From: Dicaeum eximium
Taxonomy: Eukaryota > Chordata > Aves > Passeriformes > Dicaeidae
NCBI GenBank assembly: GCA_013396995.1
Contig: VWZP01003907.1
Coordinates: 1-64,000, forward strand
DNA length: 64,000 bases
Direction of reading: 5' to 3'
Shown here: piece by piece, positions 21,283-33,562 of the stretch
Position numbering within the stretch: position 1 is the first letter of the stretch
Layout: each line of letters opens with the position of its first letter
Translations under genes and position numbers: made by a program
The notes under the pieces: model-generated
What the model was told of the DNA's origin: nothing
The model's database searches: none
The model's input: the letters and a program-made list of their open reading frames with translations, nothing else

Positions 21283-23262
21283 AAATAAAACTAAAACCTG
21301 GAGACAGCAGCTGCAGCTGATCTTGTGGCTAACCCAGCTTTAATCCAAGTTTCTGATGCCCTCAGGTTCTGAAACCAAGGAAAACAGGTGAATTTAGCCT
21401 CAAAAGGTCCCTGAGATCTGCTTTGCCCTCCCCTCCTCATCCCCCCATGGATCTTCTGCTCTGCCTGGGCCATCACCTCCCTCCTGGTTCCTCCAGTCAA
21501 GAGCTGAAGCTAAAATGACATTTTCAGTGTGTTTGGCTTCCCTTGCGCTCTCCAGAATTACCCTGAAGAGTATTTAAATATCTCTCCTAATAATTACAGC
21601 GAGTTCCCTGCTACCCACATTCCCAGCAGCTCCTCTGCCAGTGGAAGTGCCGAGTTATCCTGCTTTTATCGTGCCTACCTATGGATTACAAATAGATCTT
21701 ATTAACTGCTCCAAGCTGACACATCTATTGGAATAAACGGGCTCCTTTCTTCCCAGGCACCAGAACAATCTTCCTGTTATGCTAATAAATACAGGAATTT
21801 GCATAAATCTAATCAGATGGGGAGGTTCAAACGGAGCCCAGCGCTCCTGGGTGCTTGGGAGAGCTGCTCCTGCAAGGGAATTCAGGGGAAATCATCACCA
21901 CCAGCTGGAACTGGGCAGGGACTGGGAGAGGAGGACGAGGTGAGAGTTCTTTCCATCAATCCAGCTCGGTTTCCAGGGGATTGTGTCCCAGAGCTCCCCG
22001 TCCTGGGTTTCACAGCCTGTTGTATGATGCATTGTGTGCATTAAATGTTGTGCTGGAGATAAGGAAAGGCAATTTGCTGCGAGCCCTGGCTGTGCAGGAC
22101 CATCCCTTGGGATGAAGAACCCTGGACTGGCGCTGCTTTGTGCTTTTGTGATGTGGCAAATGCAGCACCCAAACCCCAGCCCTGGCAGGTGCTGGGAGCA
22201 CCCCCAGCCCCACAAACCCCTTTTTGCTCTGGTGGTGAACAATCCCTTTCCCTCCAACCCCATCCAGATAAAGAAACCAACAAAAAATCCTGCGGATTTG
22301 GGGAGAGAGGCTGCTCAAACGCTGGAAGGATTTGTGATACCCCTGACCTTGTGTAGGATTTTGTGTCTTGGACAGCTCTGCATCAGACTGGGCTGAAGCT
22401 GGCGGTTTTTAGGGGCAGAAAAGGGAAGTTTCTGCATCCTCCTCCCTTTTATGTTCTCCTTTAGGTTCAGGCTCTGGGGGTGCCCTTGCCTGAGGGATTG
22501 CCTTCAATTCATGGTCACGTTTAAGCAACAGATTCCCCTGTTTTCCATGTGTTGGAAAACCTCAATCCTAGACCTTAGAAAAGGGGAGGATGGTTTAATT
22601 CTCACACAGAATCTTTAAGCACTGCCTGCTCCTTGTACAACACCTGGAAAGCAAAATATTCCCATCCAGGTGGTTTGGGCAGCATCCCTGAGTGCAGCAC
22701 AGGGGCTGGGATGCACTCACCTGGTTTGTTGTGGCTCCTTGGCTGAATTTTGGGATCTCAGAAGCCTTTAAGTGCCCATCAGTGCCCCAGCACAACCCTC
22801 CCTTGTAGCAGTTACAGGTCAGACAACAAGAGCAGCATCAATGTGGGTGAAATAAAAAAAAAACCCTGGCCAGCAGAGCCCTGCAGGATTCACCCCACAC
22901 CCAGCCAGGTGATTTATCCCAGATTTATCCCAACTTCGAATTTTATCCACTCGGTGCAGCTCCAAGAGGCTCACAGAACATTTAGCCTGGAATTAATGCA
23001 GGAAAAGAAGTTGCAGACTCTTCAGCAGGGCAGGACCCTCGGAGGAACCGGGAGGTTTTCCTGACACCGTTCAATGTCGCCTTAAATTAGGCCATAAAAT
23101 GTAAGTGCTTTTTAAAAGCAATCTTGCACTGTAGGGTCTGCATTGTCAGAGCTTCCTGGTGATTTAAAGGTTCTCCTTCCTCGTGGCTCCTGCAAAAAAT
23201 CCAACAAATGGGAGCCTGGCTGCTGTGAAAAATACCCTGGCCTGTAAATCTAGAGGAAAAGC
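21283..23262. other. Unique sequence; block that may be regulatory at 21540-21815
   Basis: Positions 21540-21815 form a non-repetitive block with TAATAATTACAGCG near 21589, TAGATCTTATTAACTG near 21693, TTATGCTAATAAATAC near 21778 and a perfect octamer in reverse (ATTTGCAT) at 21797-21804. It is one of the stronger regulatory candidates by composition. Nothing is recognised in the rest, although an A tract occurs near 22853. Confidence 0.3.
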
Positions 23263-23323
23263 TACATATATAAATATAGATATATAAAAATATACCTATA
23301 TATATATAAATATATATATAAAA
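23263..23323. repeat. (TA)n-rich microsatellite
   Basis: An imperfect TATATA/TATAAA tract of about 60 bases, partly self-complementary and likely to be unstable. Confidence 0.9.
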
Positions 23324-25556
23324 ATGTGATAAACATCTATAACCCAGAGCCCATAAAACTGGAAGGCTGACAACAGAGGTGGGAAGCACTGTCAGGGGAA
23401 GAGCAAACCTGGATTTTTTTGGTTAGGGATGTAAAGGTGGCTGCTGCTGTGATGTTTTTCATGGTGTTTCTTGTAGTATTTACCTTTTTTTGGAGGCTCA
23501 TGCTGGCTGTTTTGAGCAAGAGAAAATCCCACAGCACCGAAGTGGCTCATTTGTCATCAAGCTGCTTTTTTATTTTTTTCCCTTTTTCTTTCTGTTACAT
23601 CATTTGAGCCACCCTTGCTGGGTTTCCAGCATTTCCTGAGTGTTTTATTTGATTTTATCTAACTTTTCTTGTGGCAGAGATGGTGCTGTTGGACTTTGTG
23701 CTGGCCTGGGTCTGTTCTTCTCCTGATCCACATCCCCACATGTGCCTCCTTCCCATTGCTCGACTTCAAATTTGTCTCCTTTGGCGATTGTGCTTTGTTC
23801 AGGTCTGTTTTAATGGCAATATTGTATTTTATTATATTTAATTAACCACTGGATGAGTGACAGCTGCCCTGCATGGGCAGCATCTCTGTCCCAGTGCCTC
23901 TTACAGAGTTTTCTTACCCCCTGAACCCTTCTGTCATTAGTCCCCCCTTAATCAGCTTTTCCCTCGCTGGTGCCTGGCTCAGCCTCTCCAGTGCCACCTC
24001 CCTGGCTGCTCCTGGGATTCCCAAAGAATGGGAATTTCTCTGTGGGGCAGGGCTGGGCTGGGCTCAGCACAGGGTTAAGAAAACAATGTGGGCAGGAATT
24101 AGTGCAGGGCAGCAGAGCCTGGCCTTTCCCAGAGCCTGACTGAAAAGCCCTTTCAGAGCCATTTAATGTCCCCTGTCAGAGCTGCAGTGCCTGACCCAGG
24201 GGACAAGAGCCCTCCCAGCCCTCGTGGGTGCTCTGGGTCACCTTACAGGGCTTGGCTTTTTCTGAAAATGTGCACATGGACAAAAAAACGAGGTGGTGGG
24301 GAGCAGGGGGGAAATCAGCTTGGTAAATAACGCTCCCTTCCCCATCAGGAGCTTAACGGGGAAGGACAAGACCCAAGCCCAGCTCCAAAAGCTTGGTCCT
24401 AATGTCTGGTGACATCTGGAGCTCTCCTGAGTGGCTTTGGCAGTCCCAGCTCTGTGCAAGGGCTTGGTGCCACACAGCAAAATCAGAGCAGACTGGAAGG
24501 GCACCTAAAGGGGTGAGCAGCAAATCTGCAAATTCATTAAATACTTGTCAAGCACTGGTTTGGTTTTCTTATCTCCTGTCCCTCTGCCGAGGCATCTGCA
24601 GGGGGAGCACCCCCAAAATGGGCTGAGCTGGCAAAGCCCTGGTAGAAAATGCCTAAAATACACCCAGAGAGGGAGAATTCCGGGTGCTGCTGCTGCTGCT
24701 CAGGGAATTCTGGCTGCCAGCTGCCTTTGGTGCCTGCACTGGGGAAGGAAAATGATCTGAGAGCAGCAGCCTTGGCAAGAACAGGACACAGAAGGCAGGG
24801 GAGGTTCTGCTCCCCTCTGGGTGGGGAAAAGTCCCCTGAGGAGGAACTTCAGAGCTTCATTCCACCACTGGTGCTGAGCTTGAGATGGAAAAATCATCAG
24901 GGCAAACGTTCTGACCCGAGCTGCTGCAGGGATCAGGATTGCCCAGCTGAAGTCTCCGAGCGAGATCCGTGAAGGAAAAGGAGCATCCAAGCCCTGCTGG
25001 GAGAGAAATCGGGGTGTGGGGTCCCCCTGGTCCTGCTCTGCTCCCAGGAGAAGCACAGGACTGAGGAACTGTCTGGAAGGCGGTGAAGGGTGGGCAGGAA
25101 GGCAGAGATTTGCATACAAAGCGCTGAGATAATGAAAAAGTCCAATTAAAGACATAAATCAGGTGCCTCGTGGTTTAATCATGAGGCCTGGCAGGGCTGG
25201 GTTGTCCTTCCAACAGGAGGTGGCTCTGCAGGGAAGGGCTCTGCTGGAGGAATCCAGGTGGATTCTGACACCCAGGACAAATCTAAGCAGGGATTTTCCT
25301 TTTCCTTCTCCACCTTGAATTAGGATCAGCTCTTGTTTCCACATCAGGAACGAGTCCAAGGATGGTGTCAGTGGTTTGTGGTTTGTGCCAGCTCTGCAAT
25401 GTCTTGCTTGCAAAACCTGCTCTTTTCCCAGGTTCCTAAATCTTCGTTTCTGGAGGTTTTAATTGGAGGTGAGCAAAGTAATGATCTGTCAGCCACGCAA
25501 TCCTTGCTCTATTCATCTTGCCAAAGAGGAAAAAGAACGGAATTAAAGGAGAAAAG
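23324..25556. other. Unique sequence, no gene recognised
   Basis: T-rich stretches lie at 23,560-23,610. Short open frames only. No mobile element or RNA gene is recognised. Confidence 0.3.
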
Positions 25557-25600
25557 AATGATCTTGGAGGTGTTTTCCAGGCTTCATGATTCTGTGATCC
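25557..25600 (+). mobile_element. CR1 LINE 3'-terminal remnant with tail
   Basis: AATGATCTTGGAGGTGTTTT followed by CCAGGCTTCATGATTCTGTG and ATCC. The terminal ATGATTCTGTGAT is the characteristic octamer-type tail of avian CR1, which uses short tail repeats instead of poly(A). Only the last 44 bases are clear. Confidence 0.8.
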
Positions 25601-27605
25601 TGCAGTGTGTGGCTGCAGAGGGCCCAGCCAGGGGCAGGGGTGGCCTGGGTGTCACCAGCCAGCCCAGCAGGGTGATGCTGGGGCAGTGAGGGCTGCACTG
25701 AGGGAACTGGAGCAGCCACACCACCAGTCACTATTAAGGGCAATTTCAGGTGCCTGCTTCTCATCAGTCACTAAATTAAGGCTCCTAAATTAGGCTGAGA
25801 TAATGAGGTAACACCTCCTCAGTCGGGGGAGATGATTTGTGGGGGCAGGGCTGGTGTCAGAGCTGCACCAGGACATCTCTGCTGCTGCCACCACCGAGCC
25901 CCTCCTGCTCTGCCTGCCCTGGGCCAGCTCAGCAGAGCCCCAGAGAAGCACCTGGGAACAACTTCTGCAGCCCAGGCTCTTTCTCTCGGCTTTGTGTTGG
26001 ATTTGTTGCGTTTCCAAAAGCTTTTGTGTCGGTGAAAATCGCCACAAAACGAGCCAGGGCCACGCTGCCCTCAGCAGCTCAGCTCTGTCAGGGAAATCCT
26101 GCAGCTCAGCTGCCCAGGGTGAAGGGGTGAATAGCAGCTCCTGGGAGTGTTTGCTCCCTTGGCTGGCACAAAAAGGCTCTGTCCCTGCTGCCTGTGACCC
26201 TCTCGCTGCTCTCCCTGCAGTGGGAACTCCGTGTGGGAATTCTGAGCAGAGAATGGAGCAAATGTGAGGCTCCGGCCCCTTCCTGCCCCAGGGAGATGTG
26301 CCCAGGGGGCTCCCAGGGTCACCCAGCTCCCTGCTGGCAGCACCCTTGGCAAGCACAATTCACACAATTCACAGATGGGCCACAGCAATTCCACGCTGGG
26401 ATTGCTTTAATTCCTGCTTTTCTGGGCAAACATCTTCATTTCTGGTGTCGTGGGTTTGGGTGAGAGGCAGAGCACCCTGCACATCGATAAATCAGTGTCT
26501 CCTGGAGTGACTGCAGAGATGTCCTGGAGCCATTCTGAGGCAGAATCCAAGGGCAGGATGTGGAAAGGGAAATTCAAATCCTGATAAGAGCACTTGTGTG
26601 GTTGAACCCAATTTCTGTTCAGTATCCCTCCGCTCTTATCAGCTGGCTTTGGCAGGATAAGCCCAGCTCCTACATCTGCCACAGCAAATCCCAAACTCCT
26701 GCCCGTGCCTGCAGGGAATGGTGGTGTCCCTTCCTACTCAGGAGTGGATCTCATCCCTGCAGGACACAGGGCCATGCCCCTCCTGCTTTGCTGGTGATAA
26801 CAGGGCTGTTTTCTCCCAGGAAGCAATTTGGGAATTGCACAGATCATTTAATTTTCTTGCTGTTTTGTCCAGGCCCTGCTCCTCTCTTCTCTCTCATAAA
26901 TACCCCTCTGTAGAGAAAGCATAATAGAAAAGAGCCTCGGGAGAAAAGCAGAATATTCAGTGATTCAGGAATCCTCAGGGGAGAGCTCTGCTTTTACTGC
27001 AGAGTCACCACCAGCACAAATTGTAAATCACTTCTTCTCTGCCTTCCTCTCGATGCCTCGCTATTTAAAAATGTAATTAGATCTGCATGTTCCTTGGTTT
27101 TAATTTTCATTATGTGTCTGGAGCTGCGTTGTTAAGGTTGTTTGATGTCGGCTCCTAAGTGAAAATAACTCTGCTCTATCTCTGCACTTGATTCCATTTT
27201 AGATCAGGGAAATGTATTATTTTAAAGATAATAACTACCAAAAAAAAAAAAAAAAAAAGCTTTTGGGGATATTTAATACATATTTTCCAAAGGATTTCTG
27301 GCTAAAGAGGCTGGTGTTATTTGCAGAATTTGATAACAGACAGACCTGCATGAAAAATTCCCTGCACTCTTGGGTTTTTATTTGGATGTGGAGATGGAGA
27401 GCTCAGGGGTTGTGGACAGAGGGAAGGTGGATGGAGGAAACCTGAAACTTCAAATGGGACAGACAGGAGCAGAACTATGGATGTGGCATCCCTGGAAACG
27501 TCCCAGGGGACAAATGTCCCAGCTGGCAGGGGCTGCACTGGGGGTGTGGGGCCATCCCTGTGGATGGAACCTTCCAGAAAGGCTCCACATCCCCACCTGC
27601 TGAAA
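25601..27605. other. Unique sequence; AT-rich block at 27040-27215
   Basis: An A tract of about 19 bases begins at 27240. The AT-rich block at 27040-27215 contains TGTAATTAGATCTGC and TTTTCATTATG and may be regulatory. No convincing coding exon is visible. Confidence 0.3.
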
Positions 27606-27658
27606 TCCTTTCTTTTTGGACATAAACCCCTGGTGTTTGTGGGTTAATTTTCCTGACA
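27606..27658 (+). mobile_element. LTR-like interspersed repeat, copy 4 (53-base 3' end only)
   Basis: The segment from TCCTTTCTTTTTGGACATAA to TTAATTTTCCTGACA matches the 3' terminal part of the longer copies (55221-55273 plus strand, 16504-16556 minus strand). The end CCTGACA agrees with copy 1. No upstream part of the element is present, so it is a truncated remnant. Confidence 0.75.
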
Positions 27659-29098
27659 GGATGGAATGAAGGAGCTGTGAATGCACTGCACACTCCAGGA
27701 TCTTTGTGCTGCTGGCAGGGCTTTGTTTGGGTTGGTTTTGTTTTGTTTTGTTTTGTTTGTTGATTTATTTCTTCTGTAAACACAAACAGTGAAATGGGCA
27801 GCAGATATTCAGGGAGGTGGATCCAAGCCATGAACTGCTCTGCTCCCTGTGGTTCCTCTGAGCTACCTCGAAGTTGGCAAAGCTGCATCCTCTGAGTGCC
27901 TCCCTCACCCCCTTTTAGAAAATCATGTAAAAACCTTTTCCTCCTCAAAACCCATGGCCAAGAAACAGAACTGAGAGTTGCACGAGGCATTATAGGAAAA
28001 AAAATTGGTAAAACTTGATATGATGGTTCTAGTTTGGGTATTTCTGCTTTGCAAAGACGAAAGAATCAATTCCCACCTGCCAGCAATTCCTCCTGGACCC
28101 TCTGGGCAGGGCAGGGAGGATCCTGAGCTCCTTGTGCTGCTGCTTTGGGTTGGGTGCCCACTCCTATAACCTTTCAGAGCTGTCTCCTGTCTCCCAGCAT
28201 TAAATTTCTCATTATCTGCCTGCTCAGAGACCAAGACTTTCAGGGCCAGGGCTGCTTGACTCCGATTTTGTCCAACAACTGATGGAAGAAGTCTCTGCTC
28301 TGCTTGGGGTTCTCTGGGTAATGAATTTATCTGGACTTGGAGAGGAGTGTTAGTGGAAAGGTTTAATTAAGGTTCTATTAACTGAGATAACACTTGATTA
28401 GCAGCATCTTGGAGATCAATCCATGAACATTCAGGTGCAAAGGTGTATTTTTCCTAAAATGATCACCTCCTTTTTAGGCAAGAAGGAAATAAGAGGGAGA
28501 AACTCCTTTTGGTTCAGGTGGTAAATGGAAATTATTACTGAAGCATTTGCAGGGCTGTTTGTCTCCTGGAAAGGATGACATTTTCCTAAGTGACAATTAA
28601 CATGAAATATCTGATGGTTTTGTCTGCAGACTGACAGGCAGGAAGTTTCCAACTCCAGCCAGCCAAGGAACTTTCCTCTTTCCCCTCCAGCCATGTCACA
28701 GCAGCTGAATAATTTGCTGTGTCTTTTGTAATGATCCTTCCCTTGGTTTGTTCCTCCTCCTCCTCTCTCACTCCCCCAGTACTGAAGGCAAGTTTTGTCC
28801 TTTTTTTTTTTTTTTTGTGATGGAAACAGTTAGGAACGGAGCTCAGCAAGAAAAATTCCGTTTTTTCCAAGCAAGGCCAAGCCATGCAAAGCAAAACATT
28901 TTTCTCTCCCAAGGAACAATCCTTCAAGAACCAGGTGCCTCCAGCTCCATCAATTTTGGTGCCAGCAGAGCAGTGACTTGTGAAAGATCAACTCCAAATC
29001 AGGTTCAGCAGTGAGGGACACGGAAATGCCTCTGCACTCTCCATCCATCTCGCTCAGAAAGCCAAACAGAGCATTCCTCTTCCCTGGCTGTGCTCCTG
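27659..29098. other. Unique sequence with (TTTTG)n and poly(T)
   Basis: A TTTTG pentanucleotide run of about five units lies near 27737 and a T tract of about 17 bases near 28801. The rest is unremarkable. Confidence 0.4.
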
Positions 29099-29314
29099 GA
29101 GATCCCAGCGAGGAAGGGACTCAATCTGCTGATGGAAAAAGAGATCCCAGCGAGGAAGGGACTCAATTTGCTGATGGAAAAGGAGATCCCAGCGAGGAAG
29201 GGACTCAATTTGCTATGGAAAAAGAGATCCCAGCGAGGAAGGGACTCAATTTACTATGGAAAAAGAGATCCCAGCAAGGAAAGGACTCAATTTGCTATGG
29301 GAAAAGAGATCCCA
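29099..29314 (+). repeat. 41/42-bp minisatellite, 5 copies
   Basis: Each unit starts GAGATCCCAGCGAGGAAGGG and continues ACTCAATTTGCTGATGGAAA. The first two units are 42 bases and the last three are 41 bases because one of the two GATG/TATG-adjacent bases is lost. The frame shifts at that point, so the repetitive peptide visible in one frame changes sequence part way. This marks it as non-coding tandem DNA, although one frame stays open from 29011 to 29919. Confidence 0.95.
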
Positions 29315-32160
29315 CCCTGCCGTGGGATTTCCAGCTCAGCTTTCCTCCTGGAGCATCCAGAGGCAGAGTGTGCAGCTCCTGCTTTGCATTAGAATTATTA
29401 GTGCTCGTGAGAGACCCAAAGGCTGCCTGGAAATCCTTCCCCACCCCTCCTGCTGTGTCAATCCCTTCTCCTGTTTCATATCCCAGATTTTCCCTGCATC
29501 CCTCCCTGCTGGGGCCCTTCCACCTGAACCTGCAGCATTTTCAGAGTTTTCCCTGGAAAAGAAGACGAGGATCAGGTGGGATTGTTGTGCCACTCTGTCC
29601 CAAAATTCAGGATGGAGCTGCAGAACTGCCCCAAACCACGGCCAAACAGGACCTGGGATGTGAGCATGCTGCAGACAACATCCACCAAAGGAGAAATCCT
29701 GATTTTTTAATGCTTCCCCCGCAATTTTCTGTACCACAAGGGCAGGGAAGAAGGAGATACAGGATATCCATGCCTAATTCAGATTTTTCATTTCCATATT
29801 TCCACCGTGCCTCTGTTTTAGTTCACCAGATCCTGCCTGGCTGCTCCAATTTATCAGCCTCATCTCAGCTGCTGGCCAAGGCCTTATCATTTAATTTTGC
29901 TAACGTCCCTCATTCCTAATTCATAAACCCAGCTCTCTGACAAATTGAATTTGTGTAACACAGTAAACAGAAGGACTGCAGCTCCCTGTAATGGACTAAC
30001 CTTGCTGGGAACAGGCCTGGGGAAGGGCTCGGCTCCCCTGCCATCCATGAGGGCCCAGCCTGGCGATTCTGCAGCCAAGCCAGGAGGAATTTGCACCTGG
30101 TGTGATCATTTTAAATGATATTAATTACCTGCCAAGCTCTCTGCAAGGAAATGGGGGGGAAACCTCTGTGTGCAGTGCCAAATGGCAGGTGAATTCAGCT
30201 TTATTATTTATAAAGGGGGTGGTTTGTACAAGCTGGGCCCGGAGGGGCTGGGCAAAGTCAGGGCTGATGGAGATGAAACAGAATTTCAGAACCTCCCTGG
30301 AAAAGCTCCCTGAGCTCCCCTCTGTCCAGCTGTGCTCCCTCCACAGCACTCCCTGCTGCTAAAAACACATTTATCTTCCCTCCCCACCACGTTTTCCTGC
30401 TCCTCCCGTGCTCAGCCTTTCCCTGATCCCTCTGTTTGTTGTTTTTCTCTCCCTTGGGAGCAGCCTGGTGGTGGCTCAGCTCCCTGGGAGTGAACGGGAG
30501 TAGCTCCACTGCCTTCCTGATTTAGCCCCTGGCAGCAGGGCTGCCTCCAATCCTGCTGATGATGAATCTTGCAGCTGGAACCTCAGCATGCATTTTTTTC
30601 CCCCCATTTTTCCTCCCATTTCTGTCAAAAACCTGAGCGGCTCCCACCTTATAAATGTAGATTATAGAGAAAAAGAGCGAGAGAAATTCTTGTCACTCCT
30701 TTGCATCCAAACACAGCATCCAGGGAGACAAAATCTAATTTTAGAGTGGATCAGAGACAGCAGCATCTGAGTAAACTCATCTCTGTCTCTGCAGCCCTGG
30801 CCCCCGGGGAGGCTGCGTGTGTACCTGCAAGCAGCTGATAATAAATAACTCTGCAAGGTAGAAACAAAAAGAAGCAAGAGATCCTTTTCTTTTTGTGCCC
30901 ATTTCCAGGGGTCTGGTGGCTGGAGGCAGCGCACAGTTGATGCTCTTGAAGTGATATTTAAAGAAGGAAAAACGCCCGTGTTGCAAATAGAAAGGGCAGG
31001 GTTTTGATGGCACATTCCTGTAGCAGATCAGCATCACAAATCCTGCTCCCCTCTGAAATTTATCTCTTCTGCATTTTCTTCTCCCTTTGAGGCTTTCATT
31101 TCAAAGCCTTGGAGGGAGGGGGAAAAATAATCCTGACAATGGAGAAGAGATATTTAACCTTCCCAAATACCTGAAAAACAAGGTTTTCCTTCTGGGATTT
31201 ACACATGGAAATTATAATCCCGGAGATTCCAAGCAGAGCCTTCCCCAGCTTTGAAGTTGTTCTCTCTGCAGTTGTTTTGGAGCCAAAGTGGGCTTGGAGT
31301 GGGCACAAAAATGTCTCCAAGAGTTCAGGCACTTCCCACAAATTCCCTTTTATGCTTTTCATGCGCCCTTAGGTTCCCATTTCTGTGAGGAAATGAATTC
31401 TACACAACATTTTTTGGTGTTTCAGGAGGAAAACGGTGCCCAGGTCTGACTTCTTGCTAATGTCTTGTCAACACACAAAGGGGGATATTTAATGCCAGCA
31501 CTGGCAGATTAACAAATTGCCTTGTCTGGTGTTCTGTGGGATGTCACAGGCCTGTCAGGGAAATGCTAAAACTCTTATCAGCAGCAGGAGCTGGCAATGA
31601 GCTGGCCTTTGGATTACAGGGCAATTTAAACAAAACAAAAAAAAAAAAAAAAAAGAGGGAAAATGTTATTTTTTTATGTTATGCCAGGTGACTGATCCAG
31701 AACCTCCACCTGCTGCTGGAGGATGCTGGATCCCACCACCCAGCCCAGCCCTGAGCATGGAAAACCCCAGCAGCAGGAGCTGCCAGGTGGAAAACTTGAA
31801 TTTCAACTTTAAAAATGTCACCTAGCCGAGAAGGGGGCGAAGGAAGGAGGGGAGGTACAGTGACCACGACATCCCACAGAGACAGGGGCACACTTGGATC
31901 CATCTGATTGTACAGCCAGGCCCAGGCAGTTGAAACCCCCTCCTCTGCCCCCCAAATCCCATTTTTCCCGGTTTTTCCTGGCGCACAGGCTGACGTCAGC
32001 CCCTGATCCAATCTCCAGAGCTCTCTGCTGCTGCAGCTTCCAGGGGAGATAAGGTCCCACCTAACCCAGTTATGGCTCCCTGATCAAATTACTGATGTGC
32101 CAGCCCTTCCTGGAGCTCCAGAGGGACAATTCCTCCTGCCCTGTCCCCTCCGGTGTGTGC
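29315..32160. other. Unique sequence, no gene recognised
   Basis: An A tract of about 18 bases lies near 31637. Short frames only, with no identifiable element. The part near 30100-30130 is briefly AT-rich. Confidence 0.3.
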
Positions 32161-32524
32161 AGAGCCAGCCTTGCAGAGCCAGCCTTGCAGAACCAGCCTT
32201 GCAGAGCCAGGCTTACAGAGCCAGGCTTACAGAGCCAGCCTTGCAGAACCAGCCTTGCAGAGCCAGGCTTACAGAGCCAGGCTTACAGAGCCAGCCTTGC
32301 AGAGCCAGCCTTGCAGAACCAGCCTTGCAGAGCCAGGCTTACAGAGCCAGCCTTGCAGAGCCAGCCTTGCAGAGCCAGCCTTACAGAGCCAGCCTTGCAG
32401 AGCCAGCCTTGCAGAGCCAGCCTTGCAGAGCCAGCCTTACAGAGCCAGCCTTGCAGAGCCAGCCTTGCAGAACCAGCCTTGCAGAGCCAGCCTTGCAGAA
32501 CCAGCCTTGCAGAGCCAGGCTTAC
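32161..32524 (+). repeat. 14-bp minisatellite, 26 copies with variant higher-order pattern
   Basis: Twenty-six contiguous 14-base units with no indels. There are four variants: A AGAGCCAGCCTTGC, B AGAACCAGCCTTGC, C AGAGCCAGGCTTAC and D AGAGCCAGCCTTAC. Read left to right they run AABCC ABCC AABC AAD AAAD AABABC. Recurring ABCC and AABC blocks show that groups of units were duplicated together. The unit has no stop in any plus-strand frame, and 14 is not a multiple of 3, so all three forward frames stay open and each peptide repeats every 14 residues. The three overlapping forward frames here are therefore not evidence of genes. Confidence 0.97.
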
Positions 32525-33504
32525 AGAGCCCGGCTTTGTGTCCTGCTCTGCGATTCCTCCTCTGCCCCAGCCTTGTCTCAGCAGCCCTGAGAGCTGCAGG
32601 TTGCTGCAGCCTCATTAACGGGAGCAATTAGGAGCTGTCTGGAGCATTGTCCCAGCCTTTCTCCATCCTGCCTGGGGAATCTCCCCCTGAGCCAGAGGAA
32701 ACCCAGCCCAGCCCAGGAGTGCCCTGCAGGGCTGAGGCTGCTGGGGCAGAGCTGGTGGCAGCAGGAGGGCACAAGGACCAAAGCAACTTCTGGTCACAGC
32801 AAAAAATGAATGTACAGATGGCCACAGTCGCAGGGAATGGGAACAGCTGGGGCTCTTGGGTCTGCTCCATGCCTGGATTCCTGGCAGGAGGATGCTCCAC
32901 AGCCACCCTGGTGCCTCCAGCCCCTGCCATCACTGCTGGGTGTCACTGGTGTCACCAGGAGCCAATTCAGAGGCTCAGTGACACAGGGAACAGCGACAGG
33001 CTGTCAGCCAAGCCCCAGTGTCACAGCCAGTTCTACCTTCAGGAGAAAGATGCACGAGGTAGGATGGCTAATTTAAACCAGAAATGGCTTATTGTCTGTG
33101 TCATCATCCCTCCGGATGGCACTTGAAGAAGATGACATTTGAGTGAGGCTTGCTCTGAAAATAAGCAGAAGTCATTCCCATTTTTGGATATTTGAATAAA
33201 TGTGGTTCTTCAGAGGACTCTGGCTGGGCAGAGCTGCTGCACTGCTTCCCTCTGGCTGCTCCAGAGGCTCCCGGGGCTCTTAAAGCTCTCCCTGCAATGA
33301 ACGTGATTCCCTCAGTGGGAAACCCTCGGCGTTCCTGAACTCCTGCTCCCAACGAGCTGAAGGTTTATTTCCCACCAGGGGCCCCTGAGAAACAGGATCC
33401 TGTGAGTTCATAAACACCTCTGCTGCTGCAGCTCCAAGTCATGGATCAGACAGGCAGGGGGGAGCCCCACTCCCCTGGCCAGGAATTTCCCTCTTTCCTT
33501 TCAC
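32525..33504. other. Unique sequence, no gene recognised
   Basis: GC-moderate sequence. No repeat family or RNA gene is evident. Confidence 0.3.
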
Positions 33505-33562
33505 TCCTTCCCCCATCCCAAACCCCATCCAACCTAGCCTCGGACACTTCCAGGGATGGGAA
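33505..33562 (-). mobile_element. CR1 LINE 3'-end fragment
   Basis: Read on the minus strand it gives CCATCCCTGGAAGTGTCCGA, then GGCTAGGTTGGATGGGGTTT, then GGGATGGGGGAAGGAG. This is the well-known CR1 3' block that follows 'gctgtggctgccc'. It is the same block as at 63016-63060, in the opposite orientation. Confidence 0.75.

Noticed and set aside
29011..29919. 302-residue plus-strand open frame
   Set aside because: It begins in a 42/41-base minisatellite that changes reading frame internally. The rest is low-complexity with no recognisable domain.
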